Positions 51,803 to 61,488 of a stretch of 64,000 nt of DNA are shown piece after piece. Under the pieces are notes generated by a model. That model worked only from the letters and a program-made list of their open reading frames with translations. It did not search any database and was not told where the DNA came from. Source of the DNA: Haloferula luteola (lineage in GTDB: Bacteria > Verrucomicrobiota > Verrucomicrobiia > Verrucomicrobiales > Akkermansiaceae). Position 1 is the stretch's first letter; every line of letters begins with the position of its first letter. Location of the stretch: NCBI RefSeq assembly GCF_014201715.1, contig NZ_JACHFD010000017.1, positions 1-64,000 of the forward strand, written 5' to 3'. Made by a program: the position numbers and the translations under genes.

Positions 51803-52699
51803 ATGGCCAACCTCCGCGACATCCGCCGACGCATCAAGTCGGTCAAAAACACCGCCCAAATCACGCGGGCGATGCAGCTCGTCGCTGCGGCCAAGATGAA
51901 GAAGGCGCAAGACCAGGCCGTCGCCGGCCGGGACTACGCGGATCTTCTCAATCAGGTCTTGGTGAACCTGAAGGAGAACGTGAACGAGGAGGCCCATCCG
52001 CTCCTCGAGCAACGTGAGGGTGGCAAGGAACTCGTGTTGGTGATTTCCACTGACAAGGGGCTTTGCGGTGCCCTCAATACCAACCTCGGGAAGAAGATCC
52101 GGGCAGAGGTGTCTCCCGACGCCGATTTCGTGACCGTGGGTCGCAAGCTTCGTCAGCAGCTTTCCAAGGCGGGCCGCAATATGGTGGCCGACTTCGAGGT
52201 GAAGGACCCGGTTCCGTTCGCGGAAGCACGCCCTATCGCAAAGCTCCTGACCTCTCTCTTCCTGGAAGGGAAGTACGACAAGGTGAGCGTCGCCTTCAAC
52301 AATTTCGTCAGCACCCTGGTGCAAGAGCCGATGGTGGTTCAGCTGTTGCCGATCAGCGCAGCGGCCTTGGGTGAGAAGCAAGATTATGAAGGCGTGGGCC
52401 GTGGACGGGTTGGTGAGACCGATCATGCTGCAGCCCTGTCGAAGGACTACCTGTTCGAGCCGAGCCCAGAAGGCGTGTTGAACACTCTGTTGCCGCTCTA
52501 TGTGAACTTCCAAGTTTACCAGATGCTGGTGGAAAGCCGAGCATCCGAGCACTCCGCCCGGATGGTGGCGATGAAGGCAGCGACGGACAATGCGAAGAAG
52601 TTCATCAAGGAACTGACTCTCGAATACAACAAGCTGCGCCAGGCTGCGATCACTGCCGAACTGCTGGAAATCACCACTGCCATGAAGGCGATGGAGTGA
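51803..52699 (+). CDS. atpG: F1 ATP synthase gamma subunit
   Basis: A 298-residue rotor-shaft protein. The conserved N-terminal coiled coil is ANLRDIRRRIKSVKNTAQIT and RAMQLVAAAKMKKAQ, STDKGLCGALNTNLGKK forms the Rossmann-like part, and the C-terminal helix ESRASEHSARMVAMKAATDN and ELTLEYNKLRQAAITAELLE is clear. The ATG at 51803 gives the standard start; 21 upstream codons look unrelated. Two lipoprotein genes interrupt the order before atpD. Confidence 0.96.
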   Translation: MANLRDIRRRIKSVKNTAQITRAMQLVAAAKMKKAQDQAVAGRDYADLLNQVLVNLKENVNEEAHPLLEQREGGKELVLVISTDKGLCGALNTNLGKKIRAEVSPDADFVTVGRKLRQQLSKAGRNMVADFEVKDPVPFAEARPIAKLLTSLFLEGKYDKVSVAFNNFVSTLVQEPMVVQLLPISAAALGEKQDYEGVGRGRVGETDHAAALSKDYLFEPSPEGVLNTLLPLYVNFQVYQMLVESRASEHSARMVAMKAATDNAKKFIKELTLEYNKLRQAAITAELLEITTAMKAME

Positions 52700-52721
52700 G
52701 CATGAGGAGCTTCGCTTGACC

Positions 52722-53108
52722 ATGAAACTTGCTCAATTGCTCATCGTTCCGGGCCTTGCACTAGGCTTGTCGAGCTGTGGTGTCACCAGCGATCGTCGCG
52801 GGGAGCTGCATTCGGTTCCGGCAGCCAAAAGTGTCACTCTCACTCAGGACGTCTCTTGGGGAGATGGGTTTTGGAAGAAGAAGTTCACCTTCCCAGCGGG
52901 CCAGTACCATGCCCGTTACGAGAGCCCTAAAGGCTACTTTTACGAGTATCCGGACAGCCTGCAGGTCTTCGACTCTGGCATGCGCTACGGCAAACGCGGC
53001 GGCCTCTACCTGAAGAAGGGTGAGAGTGCTCCTACGCGCTGCTATATCGATGCTTACTTTGACGGTGCCGCGATCTTGGATCCCGGTGAGCCCCTGCCCG
53101 TCCGCTAA
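52722..53108 (+). CDS. Lipoprotein within the atp operon (1)
   Basis: A 128-residue exported lipoprotein with signal peptide and lipobox LSSC near residue 18 (IVPGLALGLSSCGVTSDRRG). The mature part has VTLTQDVSWGDGFWKKKFTF, ARYESPKGYFYEYPD and GGLYLKKGESAPTRCYIDAY, a small beta-rich domain that I do not recognise. The ATG at 52722 is used (a TTG at 52716 is in frame). It starts 22 bases after atpG and is followed 17 bases later by a second lipoprotein gene, an uncommon interruption of an ATP synthase operon. Confidence 0.75.
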   Translation: MKLAQLLIVPGLALGLSSCGVTSDRRGELHSVPAAKSVTLTQDVSWGDGFWKKKFTFPAGQYHARYESPKGYFYEYPDSLQVFDSGMRYGKRGGLYLKKGESAPTRCYIDAYFDGAAILDPGEPLPVR

Positions 53109-53125
53109 TTTTTTCTCCCCACCGA

Positions 53126-53629
53126 ATGATGTCACCTTTCCGCTTGCTGACTGCTGCTTCTCTCGTCGCCACCATGGCGATGACCAGCTGTGCCACCGTT
53201 TTCAATCGCCCCGTGCAGCCGGTCAAAGTGACCAGCGAGCCGAGCGGGATGAGCTTCACCGTCAAAACGCCCGATGGGGAAGTGGTGGGCCAAGGCGTCA
53301 CCCCTGGGGAAGTTCGGCTGAAGACCTCTTCTGCCTATTTTCGCCCCGCAACCTACCAGTTCGAGTTCCGTCGCGGTGGGAAGTTGATCGGCACCCGCAC
53401 CCTCACGGGTGAACTGAGTGGCTGGTATGTCGGAAACGTGCTCATTGGTGGTCTGATTGGCATGATCGTCATTGATCCACTCTCCGGCGCGATGTTCACC
53501 TTGCCGAACGACGTTCACCAATCGGGAGCGCCGCTGGCCTCCATCGAGATGACAGAGGGCCGGTCCCTCGCCGTGGTCTCGATTGACACTTTGTCTTCCG
53601 ACGAACGGGCTCGCCTCGTACGACTTTAA
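53126..53629 (+). CDS. Lipoprotein within the atp operon (2)
   Basis: A 167-residue exported lipoprotein with lipobox MTSC at about residue 22 (LVATMAMTSCATVFNRPVQP). The mature region begins with a PEGA-like beta unit (VKVTSEPSGMSFTVKTPDGE, VVGQGVTPGEVRLKTS), then a Gly-rich hydrophobic stretch (VGNVLIGGLIGMIVIDPLSG) that could be membrane-associated or bury in another protein. SCATVFNRPVQPVKV resembles small tRNA-like or IgaA-type lipoproteins only loosely. It sits between the first lipoprotein and atpD, whose leader starts about 6 bases after its stop. Confidence 0.78.
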   Translation: MMSPFRLLTAASLVATMAMTSCATVFNRPVQPVKVTSEPSGMSFTVKTPDGEVVGQGVTPGEVRLKTSSAYFRPATYQFEFRRGGKLIGTRTLTGELSGWYVGNVLIGGLIGMIVIDPLSGAMFTLPNDVHQSGAPLASIEMTEGRSLAVVSIDTLSSDERARLVRL

Positions 53630-53635
53630 GACCTG

Positions 53636-55134
<1,499 letters not shown>

Positions 55135-55135
55135 T

Positions 55136-55197
55136 GCCCGATCTCGGGCAGGTTTTCCGCGTCCGGGAACTTTGGGGAAACCCCCTGAAACCCGGAC
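55136..55197 (+). other. Two hairpins in the atpD-atpC gap
   Basis: GCCCG-ATCT-CGGGC (55136-55149) is followed by AGGTTTT. A second stem, GTCCGGG (55161-55167) with CCCGGAC (55191-55197), contains an inner GGGG-AAA-CCCC. Together they could attenuate transcription or protect the mRNA and tune atpC relative to atpD. Confidence 0.55.
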
Positions 55198-55234
55198 CCG
55201 GAAACGAAACAACCTGAATCGATCCATTTAACGC

Positions 55235-55645
55235 ATGTCTCTCCACCTCGAAATCGTGACTCCCGAGCACAGGGCCTTCTCGGGTGCGGTCAGCAACGTC
55301 CTCCTGCCGGGGGCCGATGGGGAATTGGGCATTCTGGAAGGCCACGCCGCTTTGGTCACGGCTCTTCAACCCGGCGAGCTTCGTTATGAGGCGGGCGGGA
55401 AGATTGTGACGATGGCAGTGGGTTCAGGCTTTGCCGAAGTGACTCAGCAACGCATCAATGTCCTGACCGACATGGCTTTGGGCGAGGATCAGATCGACGA
55501 AGCCAAGGCCGAGGCCGCCATGAAGCGGGCTGAGGAACAACTCGCCGCGATGTCCCACAACGACGATGCCGAGGAGGTTGCTCACCTTCAGGGCATCATT
55601 GCCAAGTCACTGGCTCAATTGAATTTGAAGCGCCGCGCTCGCTGA
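55235..55645 (+). CDS. atpC: F1 ATP synthase epsilon subunit
   Basis: A 136-residue central-stalk subunit. The N-terminal beta sandwich is SLHLEIVTPEHRAFSGAVSN, VLLPGADGELGILEGHAALV; the C-terminal helical hairpin is DEAKAEAAMKRAEEQLAAMS. This is normal for the family, which couples rotation and inhibits ATP hydrolysis. It is the last gene before a strong terminator, so it ends the operon. Confidence 0.94.
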   Translation: MSLHLEIVTPEHRAFSGAVSNVLLPGADGELGILEGHAALVTALQPGELRYEAGGKIVTMAVGSGFAEVTQQRINVLTDMALGEDQIDEAKAEAAMKRAEEQLAAMSHNDDAEEVAHLQGIIAKSLAQLNLKRRAR

Positions 55646-55673
55646 GACGAGCCAGGTACTGCTGATTTTCGAG

Positions 55674-55706
55674 CACGCCGTCTGGATCCCAGGCGGCGTG
55701 TTTTGC
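55674..55706 (+). terminator. Rho-independent terminator of the atp operon
   Basis: CACGCCGTCTGG (55674-55685) pairs with CCAGGCGGCGTG (55689-55700) with a single T.G wobble and a 3-base loop, followed by TTTTGCTT. It lies 28 bases after the atpC stop. Confidence 0.8.
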
Positions 55707-55785
55707 TTGGTAGGCCAAGGGTCCGATGGAGCGGCTGACCTATTTTTTTGGTGCCCCGTTGGAAAGACGGCTCTAGATTGTCGGC

Positions 55786-56226
55786 ATGCTGATCGGTGCG
55801 CTGTGTCCGAGCCTTCCTGTGGCGCTCGACTTGGATGCGGGATCGGAAGAAGCGGTGATTCGCCAAGTGGCGGGCATGCTGGCCGAGCATCCCGGAGTGA
55901 AAGATCCTGCCCGGTTTGTCGAGGCAGTGTTGGCGCGCCAGAAAGTTCAGCCGCCACTTCTGGGTGGTGGAGTTGCCTTGCCGCATGCTCGATGTGGGGC
56001 GGTCACCCAGATCGTGGCGGCGGCTGCTCGGGTTCCGGAGCCAGTCGACTTTCACGGAGTTCCGGTCCAGTTGGTTTTCTTATTTGGGGTGCCGCCCCAT
56101 GCGGTGACGGAGTATCTGGAGATGACGGCGGAGTTGGCGCGGAGGCTGAGGGATCCTCGGCGGCGCCAAGCGCTGCTGGAGGCGGAGGATCCTGAGACGT
56201 TTCGATGTGAGTTGGGGCTTTCATGA
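55786..56226 (+). CDS. PTS fructose-type EIIA domain protein
   Basis: A 146-residue EIIA (PtsN/fructose-type) domain. The phosphoryl-accepting His is in GGGVALPHARCGAV, and VQLVFLFGVPPHAVTEYLEM, TAELARRLRDPRRRQALLEA match the later helices. In many bacteria such proteins regulate K+ transport or metabolism rather than sugar uptake. Its stop overlaps the ClC gene start by ATGA, suggesting functional coupling to ion flux; that is inference. EI and HPr genes are not in the window. Confidence 0.85.
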   Translation: MLIGALCPSLPVALDLDAGSEEAVIRQVAGMLAEHPGVKDPARFVEAVLARQKVQPPLLGGGVALPHARCGAVTQIVAAAARVPEPVDFHGVPVQLVFLFGVPPHAVTEYLEMTAELARRLRDPRRRQALLEAEDPETFRCELGLS

Positions 56227-57992
56227 GGGAACCGAGCGGGCATGCAGCGGGCCTCGACAGGCCGGAGCGTCGGTTGGTCAAGGTCCGCATCTGGCTATCC
56301 GAGCGGATTCGTTTCAGTGAGTTTCACGTGACGCTGTTGTGGGCGGTGGTGATTGGTTTGGCCGGGGCGTTGACCTCCGCGGCCTTCAAGGAAGCGACGG
56401 AATGGCTGCACGGGATTTTCACCGGTCATCATGGGGGCTACATCGAGACTTTCCGCGCGATGCCGCAGTGGCGCCGGGTGCTGGTCCCGGTGGTGGGAGG
56501 TCTCCTGGCGGGCGCTTCGTTGCTGCTGCATCGACGTTTGAAGTCCGCCAAATGTTCTTCGGATTACATGGAAGCGGTGGTGGTGGGGGAAGGGAATCTC
56601 TCGGCTCGGGCGAGCTTCGTGAAATCGCTCTCGGCGTGGTTTTCGAGTTCCTCTGGCGCGTCGATCGGCCGCGAAGGCCCCTTGGTGCAGCTGTCTTCGG
56701 TCGTCTCGTCATTGATCGGGCGACTGTTCCGATTTCCGCTGGCGCGCAAACGCTTGCTGGTGGCCTCGGGCGCCGCGGCGGGGGTGGCCAGTGCTTACAA
56801 TGCGCCCGTGGCAGGCGCATTTTTTGTGGCGGAGATCGTGCTGGGTTCGATGGCTGTCGAATCGTTGGCTCCCTTGGTGGTGTCATCGATCATTGCCACC
56901 TTGGCGACGCGAGAAATCTACGGTGGGGAGGCGATCTACTCGGCTCCCTTTTTTGTGCTCCGCTCGAATGCGGAGGTGATTCCCTATGTGGTTCTCGGGA
57001 TCGTGAGTGGCCTACTGGCGCCGGTTTACATCCGCTTGTTGAAGGGAGGAGAGTCGCTTTTCGCGTTTCTGAAGTTGCCGTTGCCCTTGCGTTTGGCTCT
57101 CGGGGGCTTGGTGGTGGGATTGTTGGCGATGGTGCACCCGGAAGTGACGGGAAACGGACGCGCCTTGGTTTTCGCGGTGCTGCATGACCCCGGTCCGTGG
57201 CAGGCGGTGGCGGTGGTTCTGGTTTTCAAATTGCTGGCGACTTCGGCGACGTTCGGGTCGGGGGCCGTTGGCGGGGTATTCACGCCCACGCTCTTTACCG
57301 GGGCGGCGACGGGCTATCTTTTTGGTGCCGCTTTGGCCGCGCTGTGGCCGGGAGCGGGTTTCCAGCCCGCTTCCTTTGGTCTGGTGGGGATGGGGGCATT
57401 TTTGGCCGCTGCGACGGGAGCTCCGGTGATGGCGATCATCATGCTGTTTGAGCTGACTTTGAGTGATCAGGTGATTTTGCCGGCGATGGCGACCAGCGTG
57501 GTGGCTTACCTGGTGACGCGAGCCATGGGTGGGCGATTGCTCTACAGCGATGCTTTGGAGCGTAAAGGTGCGGCGGCGGTGAGCCAGCATTTGGCGGCCT
57601 TGAAGATCGACGATTTGATGACCGCCGATGCTGCGGTGTTGGATCCTGGGGCGTCATTTGGAGAGGTGGGACGCACTTTCATTCAGAACCGTCACGGCTC
57701 TCTCTATGTGGTGGATGAGGATCGCTACCGTGGCGTGATTGCCCTGCGCGACATCAAACCCTATTTGGGGCACCCGGATTTGGAGCAATTGATGATCGCG
57801 GGCGACGTGATGCATGAAGATCGGCCTCGGCTGGTGGCGGGTCAGGGAATGAATGAAGCTTTGGACCTTTTCAGTTTGGCGGAGGCGGAGCGCCTGCCGG
57901 TGGTCGATGCGATGGGACGCTATCTGGGCTCGGTGACCCGAGCGGATGTGTTGATGTTCTTGGCGGGCAAGCCCCGCCCGGGAGAGGCTTGA
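56223..57992 (+). CDS. ClC-family chloride channel/transporter with CBS pair
   Basis: A 589-residue membrane protein. The ClC signatures GASIGREGPLVQLSS and GSGAVGGVFTPTLFTGAATG are seen, plus AAATGAPVMAIIMLFEL. It has about ten helical segments (residues 30-450), then two CBS domains (about 460-585: IDDLMTADAAVLDPGASFGE; AGDVMHEDRPRLVAGQG). The gating Glu lies in the GREGP motif. Members are Cl- channels or Cl-/H+ exchangers; CBS domains sense adenine nucleotides. It overlaps the PTS EIIA stop (ATGA). Confidence 0.93.
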   Translation: MREPSGHAAGLDRPERRLVKVRIWLSERIRFSEFHVTLLWAVVIGLAGALTSAAFKEATEWLHGIFTGHHGGYIETFRAMPQWRRVLVPVVGGLLAGASLLLHRRLKSAKCSSDYMEAVVVGEGNLSARASFVKSLSAWFSSSSGASIGREGPLVQLSSVVSSLIGRLFRFPLARKRLLVASGAAAGVASAYNAPVAGAFFVAEIVLGSMAVESLAPLVVSSIIATLATREIYGGEAIYSAPFFVLRSNAEVIPYVVLGIVSGLLAPVYIRLLKGGESLFAFLKLPLPLRLALGGLVVGLLAMVHPEVTGNGRALVFAVLHDPGPWQAVAVVLVFKLLATSATFGSGAVGGVFTPTLFTGAATGYLFGAALAALWPGAGFQPASFGLVGMGAFLAAATGAPVMAIIMLFELTLSDQVILPAMATSVVAYLVTRAMGGRLLYSDALERKGAAAVSQHLAALKIDDLMTADAAVLDPGASFGEVGRTFIQNRHGSLYVVDEDRYRGVIALRDIKPYLGHPDLEQLMIAGDVMHEDRPRLVAGQGMNEALDLFSLAEAERLPVVDAMGRYLGSVTRADVLMFLAGKPRPGEA

Positions 57993-58059
57993 GGTCGACG
58001 GGCCTTGCTGCACCCTGCCGTTGCCGGGGGCCAATTTCTCGGCTACATACGCTCCCACG

Positions 58060-59847
58060 ATGAGTTTGTCTGCGCCGCTGAGTTACTGCCCCGATCTTCT
58101 GCGATATTCCCGCCGCCCGACGAGGGAGGTGCGGGTAGGCAACGTCGGTGTGGGTGGCGGCAATCCGATCCGCATCCAGTCGATGATCACGGCCGATACC
58201 CGGGACACCCCGGCCTGCGTGAAGGAGATCTTGGAGCTGGCAGCTGCTGGCTGTGAGATCGTGCGCGTGACGGCCCAGACCAAGGTCTATGCCGCGAATC
58301 TGGAAAACATCGCACGGGAAGTGCGGGCTGCGGGCTGCGATGTGCCGCTGGTGGCGGACATTCATTTCAAGCCGGATGCGGCCATGGAAGCTGCCAAGTG
58401 GGTGGAGAAGGTTCGGGTGAACCCGGGCAATTACGCCGATAAGAAGAAGTTCGAAGTTCGCGAATACAGCGATGCCGAGTACGACGAAGAGCTTGAGCGG
58501 ATTCGTGAGCAGTTCGCCCCGCTGGTAGAGCTTTGCAAGGAACTGGGCCGCGCCATGCGGATCGGGACCAACCATGGATCCTTGTCCGACCGGATCATGA
58601 ATCGGTATGGAGACACGCCGCTGGGAATGGTGGAGAGCGCCCTGGAGTTCGCCCGCATTGCTCGGGAGTTGGACTACCATCAGTTCGTGTTTTCGATGAA
58701 GGCATCGAACCCCAAGGTGATGATTGAGGCCTACCGCCTGCTGGTGGCTCGGCTCGACCAGGAAGGTCCCGATTGGAACTATCCCATTCACCTCGGAGTG
58801 ACCGAAGCCGGCGATGGCGAGGATGGTCGAATCAAGAGCGCCATGGGCATTGGTTCGCTGCTGGCCGATGGCATCGGCGACACGATCCGGGTCTCGCTGA
58901 CGGAGGATCCAGTGCATGAAATCCCGGTGGCGCGCGCTTTGGCGGCGGCTTTCCAAGACCGCGCCGAGGGAGCACGGCAGGCGCCCTTGGCGCCCTCCTA
59001 CGATCCGTTTTCGTATGAGCGACGCCCGTCGGAGGTCATGGAGGTTGCTGGCGTGGAGTTGGGTGGAGATCGCGAAATGCGGGTATTCACCTCGCAGGAG
59101 AAGTGGAATGCCGTGGCCCACAAGATTGCCAAGATGGGAGACTTCAAGCCGGAGGTGGTTTTGGAGGCATCCGGAGTGGTCGCGGTCGATCCGCGGGATG
59201 CCCATGCCCTGCAGGCTTTGAATTCCGCAGAAACTCCGCAGTTGGTCACCGTGGCAGACGGACTTGATTTGGAGCCGATCGTGGCTTTCCGGATGTTGGC
59301 CTTCCAACTGGATCCGCGGCACCCGATTTTGCTCAAGGACACTTTGCAGCCCACCGGTGAAAGTGGCGATTTCGTCGAAACGCTGCTCGTCGCGGCGCGC
59401 CATCTGGGCTCTTTGATTTGCGATGGGATTGGCGATGCCGTGATCGTTCAAGGGGAGCCTGCACCCGGCCAATCATTGAGGCTTTCCTACAATATTCTGC
59501 AGGCATCGGGTGCGCGGATTTTCAAGACGGACTACGTTGCCTGTCCGAGTTGTGGGCGGACCCTTTTCAATCTGCAGTCGACGACTCAAAAGATTCGCGC
59601 GGCCACGGGCCATCTCAAGGGGGTGCGGATCGCAGTGATGGGATGCATCGTCAATGGCCCCGGTGAGATGGCCGACGCCGACTTCGGCTACGTGGGTGGT
59701 GCTCCCGGCAAGATCAACCTCTACGTTGGCAAGCAGGCGGTGAAATTCAACATCCCGGAGGGCGAGGCAGTGGAACGCTTGATCGACCTGATCCGCGAGC
59801 ACGGCAAGTGGATCGATGCCCCGGTGGGTGAAACCGTGGAAGTGTGA
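58060..59847 (+). CDS. ispG: 4-hydroxy-3-methylbut-2-enyl-diphosphate synthase, long form
   Basis: A 595-residue enzyme of the MEP isoprenoid pathway, with a TIM barrel, a long insert and a C-terminal iron-sulfur domain. Landmarks: VGNVGVGGGNPIRIQSMITA, DIHFKPDAAMEAAKWVEKVR and VNPGN, and the [4Fe-4S] ligands C495-x2-C498 (ACPSCGRT) and C529 (MGCIVNGPGE). The extra domain at about 260-440 makes it the long form known from plants, Chlamydiae and Bacteroidetes. The ATG at 58060 is used. ClpS begins 3 bases after the stop. Confidence 0.96.
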   Translation: MSLSAPLSYCPDLLRYSRRPTREVRVGNVGVGGGNPIRIQSMITADTRDTPACVKEILELAAAGCEIVRVTAQTKVYAANLENIAREVRAAGCDVPLVADIHFKPDAAMEAAKWVEKVRVNPGNYADKKKFEVREYSDAEYDEELERIREQFAPLVELCKELGRAMRIGTNHGSLSDRIMNRYGDTPLGMVESALEFARIARELDYHQFVFSMKASNPKVMIEAYRLLVARLDQEGPDWNYPIHLGVTEAGDGEDGRIKSAMGIGSLLADGIGDTIRVSLTEDPVHEIPVARALAAAFQDRAEGARQAPLAPSYDPFSYERRPSEVMEVAGVELGGDREMRVFTSQEKWNAVAHKIAKMGDFKPEVVLEASGVVAVDPRDAHALQALNSAETPQLVTVADGLDLEPIVAFRMLAFQLDPRHPILLKDTLQPTGESGDFVETLLVAARHLGSLICDGIGDAVIVQGEPAPGQSLRLSYNILQASGARIFKTDYVACPSCGRTLFNLQSTTQKIRAATGHLKGVRIAVMGCIVNGPGEMADADFGYVGGAPGKINLYVGKQAVKFNIPEGEAVERLIDLIREHGKWIDAPVGETVEV

Positions 59848-59850
59848 CCG

Positions 59851-60129
59851 ATGGTCGAGACGGAACCGATTTCCAAGTCGGAGGTCCTCTCCGACATCCC
59901 TTGGGGGGTGGTGGTTCACGATGATCCCGTGAATCTGACGTCTTATGTGACTTGGGTGCTGATGAAAGTGCTATCGCATCCCAAGGCGAAAGCCGAAGCT
60001 CTGATGTGGGAGGTGCATCGACTGGGCCGTTCGGTGGTTTGGACAGGAAATCGGGAAATGGCCGAACTCTATGCTCAACAGCTCCAAGGGTATCAGTTGC
60101 GGACGACGGTGGAAAAGGCAGGCGAATGA
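59851..60129 (+). CDS. clpS: ATP-dependent Clp protease adaptor ClpS
   Basis: A 92-residue adaptor that delivers N-degron substrates to ClpA/ClpC. The conserved HDDPVNLTSYVTWVLMKVL, the MWEVHRLGRSVVW stretch and the C-terminal YAQQLQGYQLRTTVEKA match the family; HDDPVN is the usual HNDxxN region with D in place of N. Its stop overlaps the start of the DUF2017 gene (ATGA). It is unusual only in following ispG so closely. Confidence 0.93.
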   Translation: MVETEPISKSEVLSDIPWGVVVHDDPVNLTSYVTWVLMKVLSHPKAKAEALMWEVHRLGRSVVWTGNREMAELYAQQLQGYQLRTTVEKAGE

Positions 60130-60575
60130 AAATTGCTCCGACTTTGGATGGACGCGTTCGCGTGGACCTGGAAAACGAGAAAGACATCTGGGCGCTGATC
60201 TCGATCGTGGTCGACGCTGGTGGAGCCATGGGTCCGTTGTCCGACCAGGTCGCGGGAGGTATGGGCGCGGAATTTGCGGAAGATTGGCGCGAATGGGTGG
60301 TGCCCGACCTCGCGGATCAATTCCGTGCCCAGCTGAGTGAAGTGGCTGGCACCATGGAGGGGAAAGCACCCGGAGATTCGTTTTTCATCGCCCGTGAGCA
60401 GGCCGAACTTTGGTATGGTGCCCTCAATCAGGCCCGGAGGGCGCTCCATGCCCAACGAAGCTCCAGCCCAGAAGACACCGAGCCAGACGATTCGGAAGTC
60501 CGCCGTGCGCGCATCCTTGGGAGTTTCTATGATCGGCTCCAGATTCTGGTGTTCGAGACCCTTATGGAGCCGTAA
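60126..60575 (+). CDS. DUF2017 family protein, ClpS partner
   Basis: A 149-residue all-helical protein. The middle (EFAEDWREWVVPDLADQFRA) and the C-terminus (ELWYGALNQARRALHAQR; SFYDRLQILVFETLME) follow the DUF2017 pattern, a family usually found downstream of ClpS in actinobacteria. Its role is unknown but is presumably in the Clp/N-degron system. ATGA overlap with clpS supports coupling. Its 3' end overlaps the convergent GT9 gene by 14 bases. Confidence 0.75.
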   Translation: MKIAPTLDGRVRVDLENEKDIWALISIVVDAGGAMGPLSDQVAGGMGAEFAEDWREWVVPDLADQFRAQLSEVAGTMEGKAPGDSFFIAREQAELWYGALNQARRALHAQRSSSPEDTEPDDSEVRRARILGSFYDRLQILVFETLMEP

Positions 60576-61488
60576 AAGCATCGAGGCCCTGCACGACTTC
60601 CTCGAGGGTGAGGTCGCGTTGGCAACGGAGATCGAGAGCGCATTTTGAGGAAAAGCACGGTGCGCATTCCGCCTTGTGGCGAATGACGCGGTGTTGTTTG
60701 CCCAAGGGGCGATGCAGGGAAGGATCCCCCGGGCCGTAGAGAACGGCGCACACAGCGCCAAATGCCGCGGCGAAGTGTGGAGCGGGGGAGTCGGCCGAGA
60801 TCATGCGCGCCGTGCGGCGAAGGGTATTTCCAATCTCCGCCCCCGAAACCGTCGGCAGTTGATGCCCGTCGGCCCAGGTTGCCAGCTCATCACGGGCAAC
60901 CAGCACTCTTAGAGAAATAGGTAGAGTCTTCAGTCCCTCCACAAGGCGCGTCCATTGCTCCAAGGGCCACTCAAAGGGACTTCCGAAAGAGCTGGCGGGA
61001 GCGAGGAGGATCTCGTCGACCTTCTCTTCTCCTGCGTCGAGGGGCTCAAAAAACTGGCGATCGAGAGGTTCGGCCCCCAGCACCTGAACCGTGTCCAAAT
61101 ACCTCCGGACTTCATGCTCGACGGGTCCTGGGCGGACTTTTCGCTCCAAGGGCCGGGTGAGTCGTTTGGCGAGGTCCGTGGAGGGAAGGCCCACCCGATC
61201 GGCAACCCCAGCTTTGGCCGCGGCATCGGCAAGCATGCCTCCTTCCCAGAAAAGCGCCGAGGTGACGGCACCGAAAAGCGCAATGGCCTGCTTTTTCGAG
61301 ATCGCATCGGCATAAGCTCGGCATTGGATGCCCGGGACTTTGGACCAAAGGAATGCTTGGCTTTCCGGATGAAGGACGGTGACCGCGCAAATCTTCGTCA
61401 GAGCCCGCACGGCAGGCAGGGAAAAGCAGGCGGCTCTTCCGCAGAGCGGGGCGACAACGGTCAGAGGAGAAGCTTCGGCAAGGGTCAT
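60562..61488 (-). CDS. Glycosyltransferase family 9 (heptosyltransferase-like)
   Basis: A 308-residue GT9-type transferase of LPS core or related glycan synthesis. Family features include APLCGRAACFSLPAVRALTK, the sugar-nucleotide site LAPASSFGSPFEWPLEQWTR, and ISADSPAPHFAAAFGAVCAV, LYGPGDPS, the usual (S/N)DSGPxH-like block. Four C-terminal cysteines (CAPCFSSKCALDLRC) resemble the heptosyltransferase Cys cluster. The ATG at 61488 overlaps the upstream CBM9-like stop as ATGA. The sugar is not determinable from the sequence. Confidence 0.85.
   Translation of the reverse strand: MTLAEASPLTVVAPLCGRAACFSLPAVRALTKICAVTVLHPESQAFLWSKVPGIQCRAYADAISKKQAIALFGAVTSALFWEGGMLADAAAKAGVADRVGLPSTDLAKRLTRPLERKVRPGPVEHEVRRYLDTVQVLGAEPLDRQFFEPLDAGEEKVDEILLAPASSFGSPFEWPLEQWTRLVEGLKTLPISLRVLVARDELATWADGHQLPTVSGAEIGNTLRRTARMISADSPAPHFAAAFGAVCAVLYGPGDPSLHRPLGKQHRVIRHKAECAPCFSSKCALDLRCQRDLTLEEVVQGLDAFTAP

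Noticed and set aside
57871-59472. A long minus-strand open frame opposite ispG and the ClC end
   Set aside because: His/Gly/Arg-rich shadow; no domain pattern.
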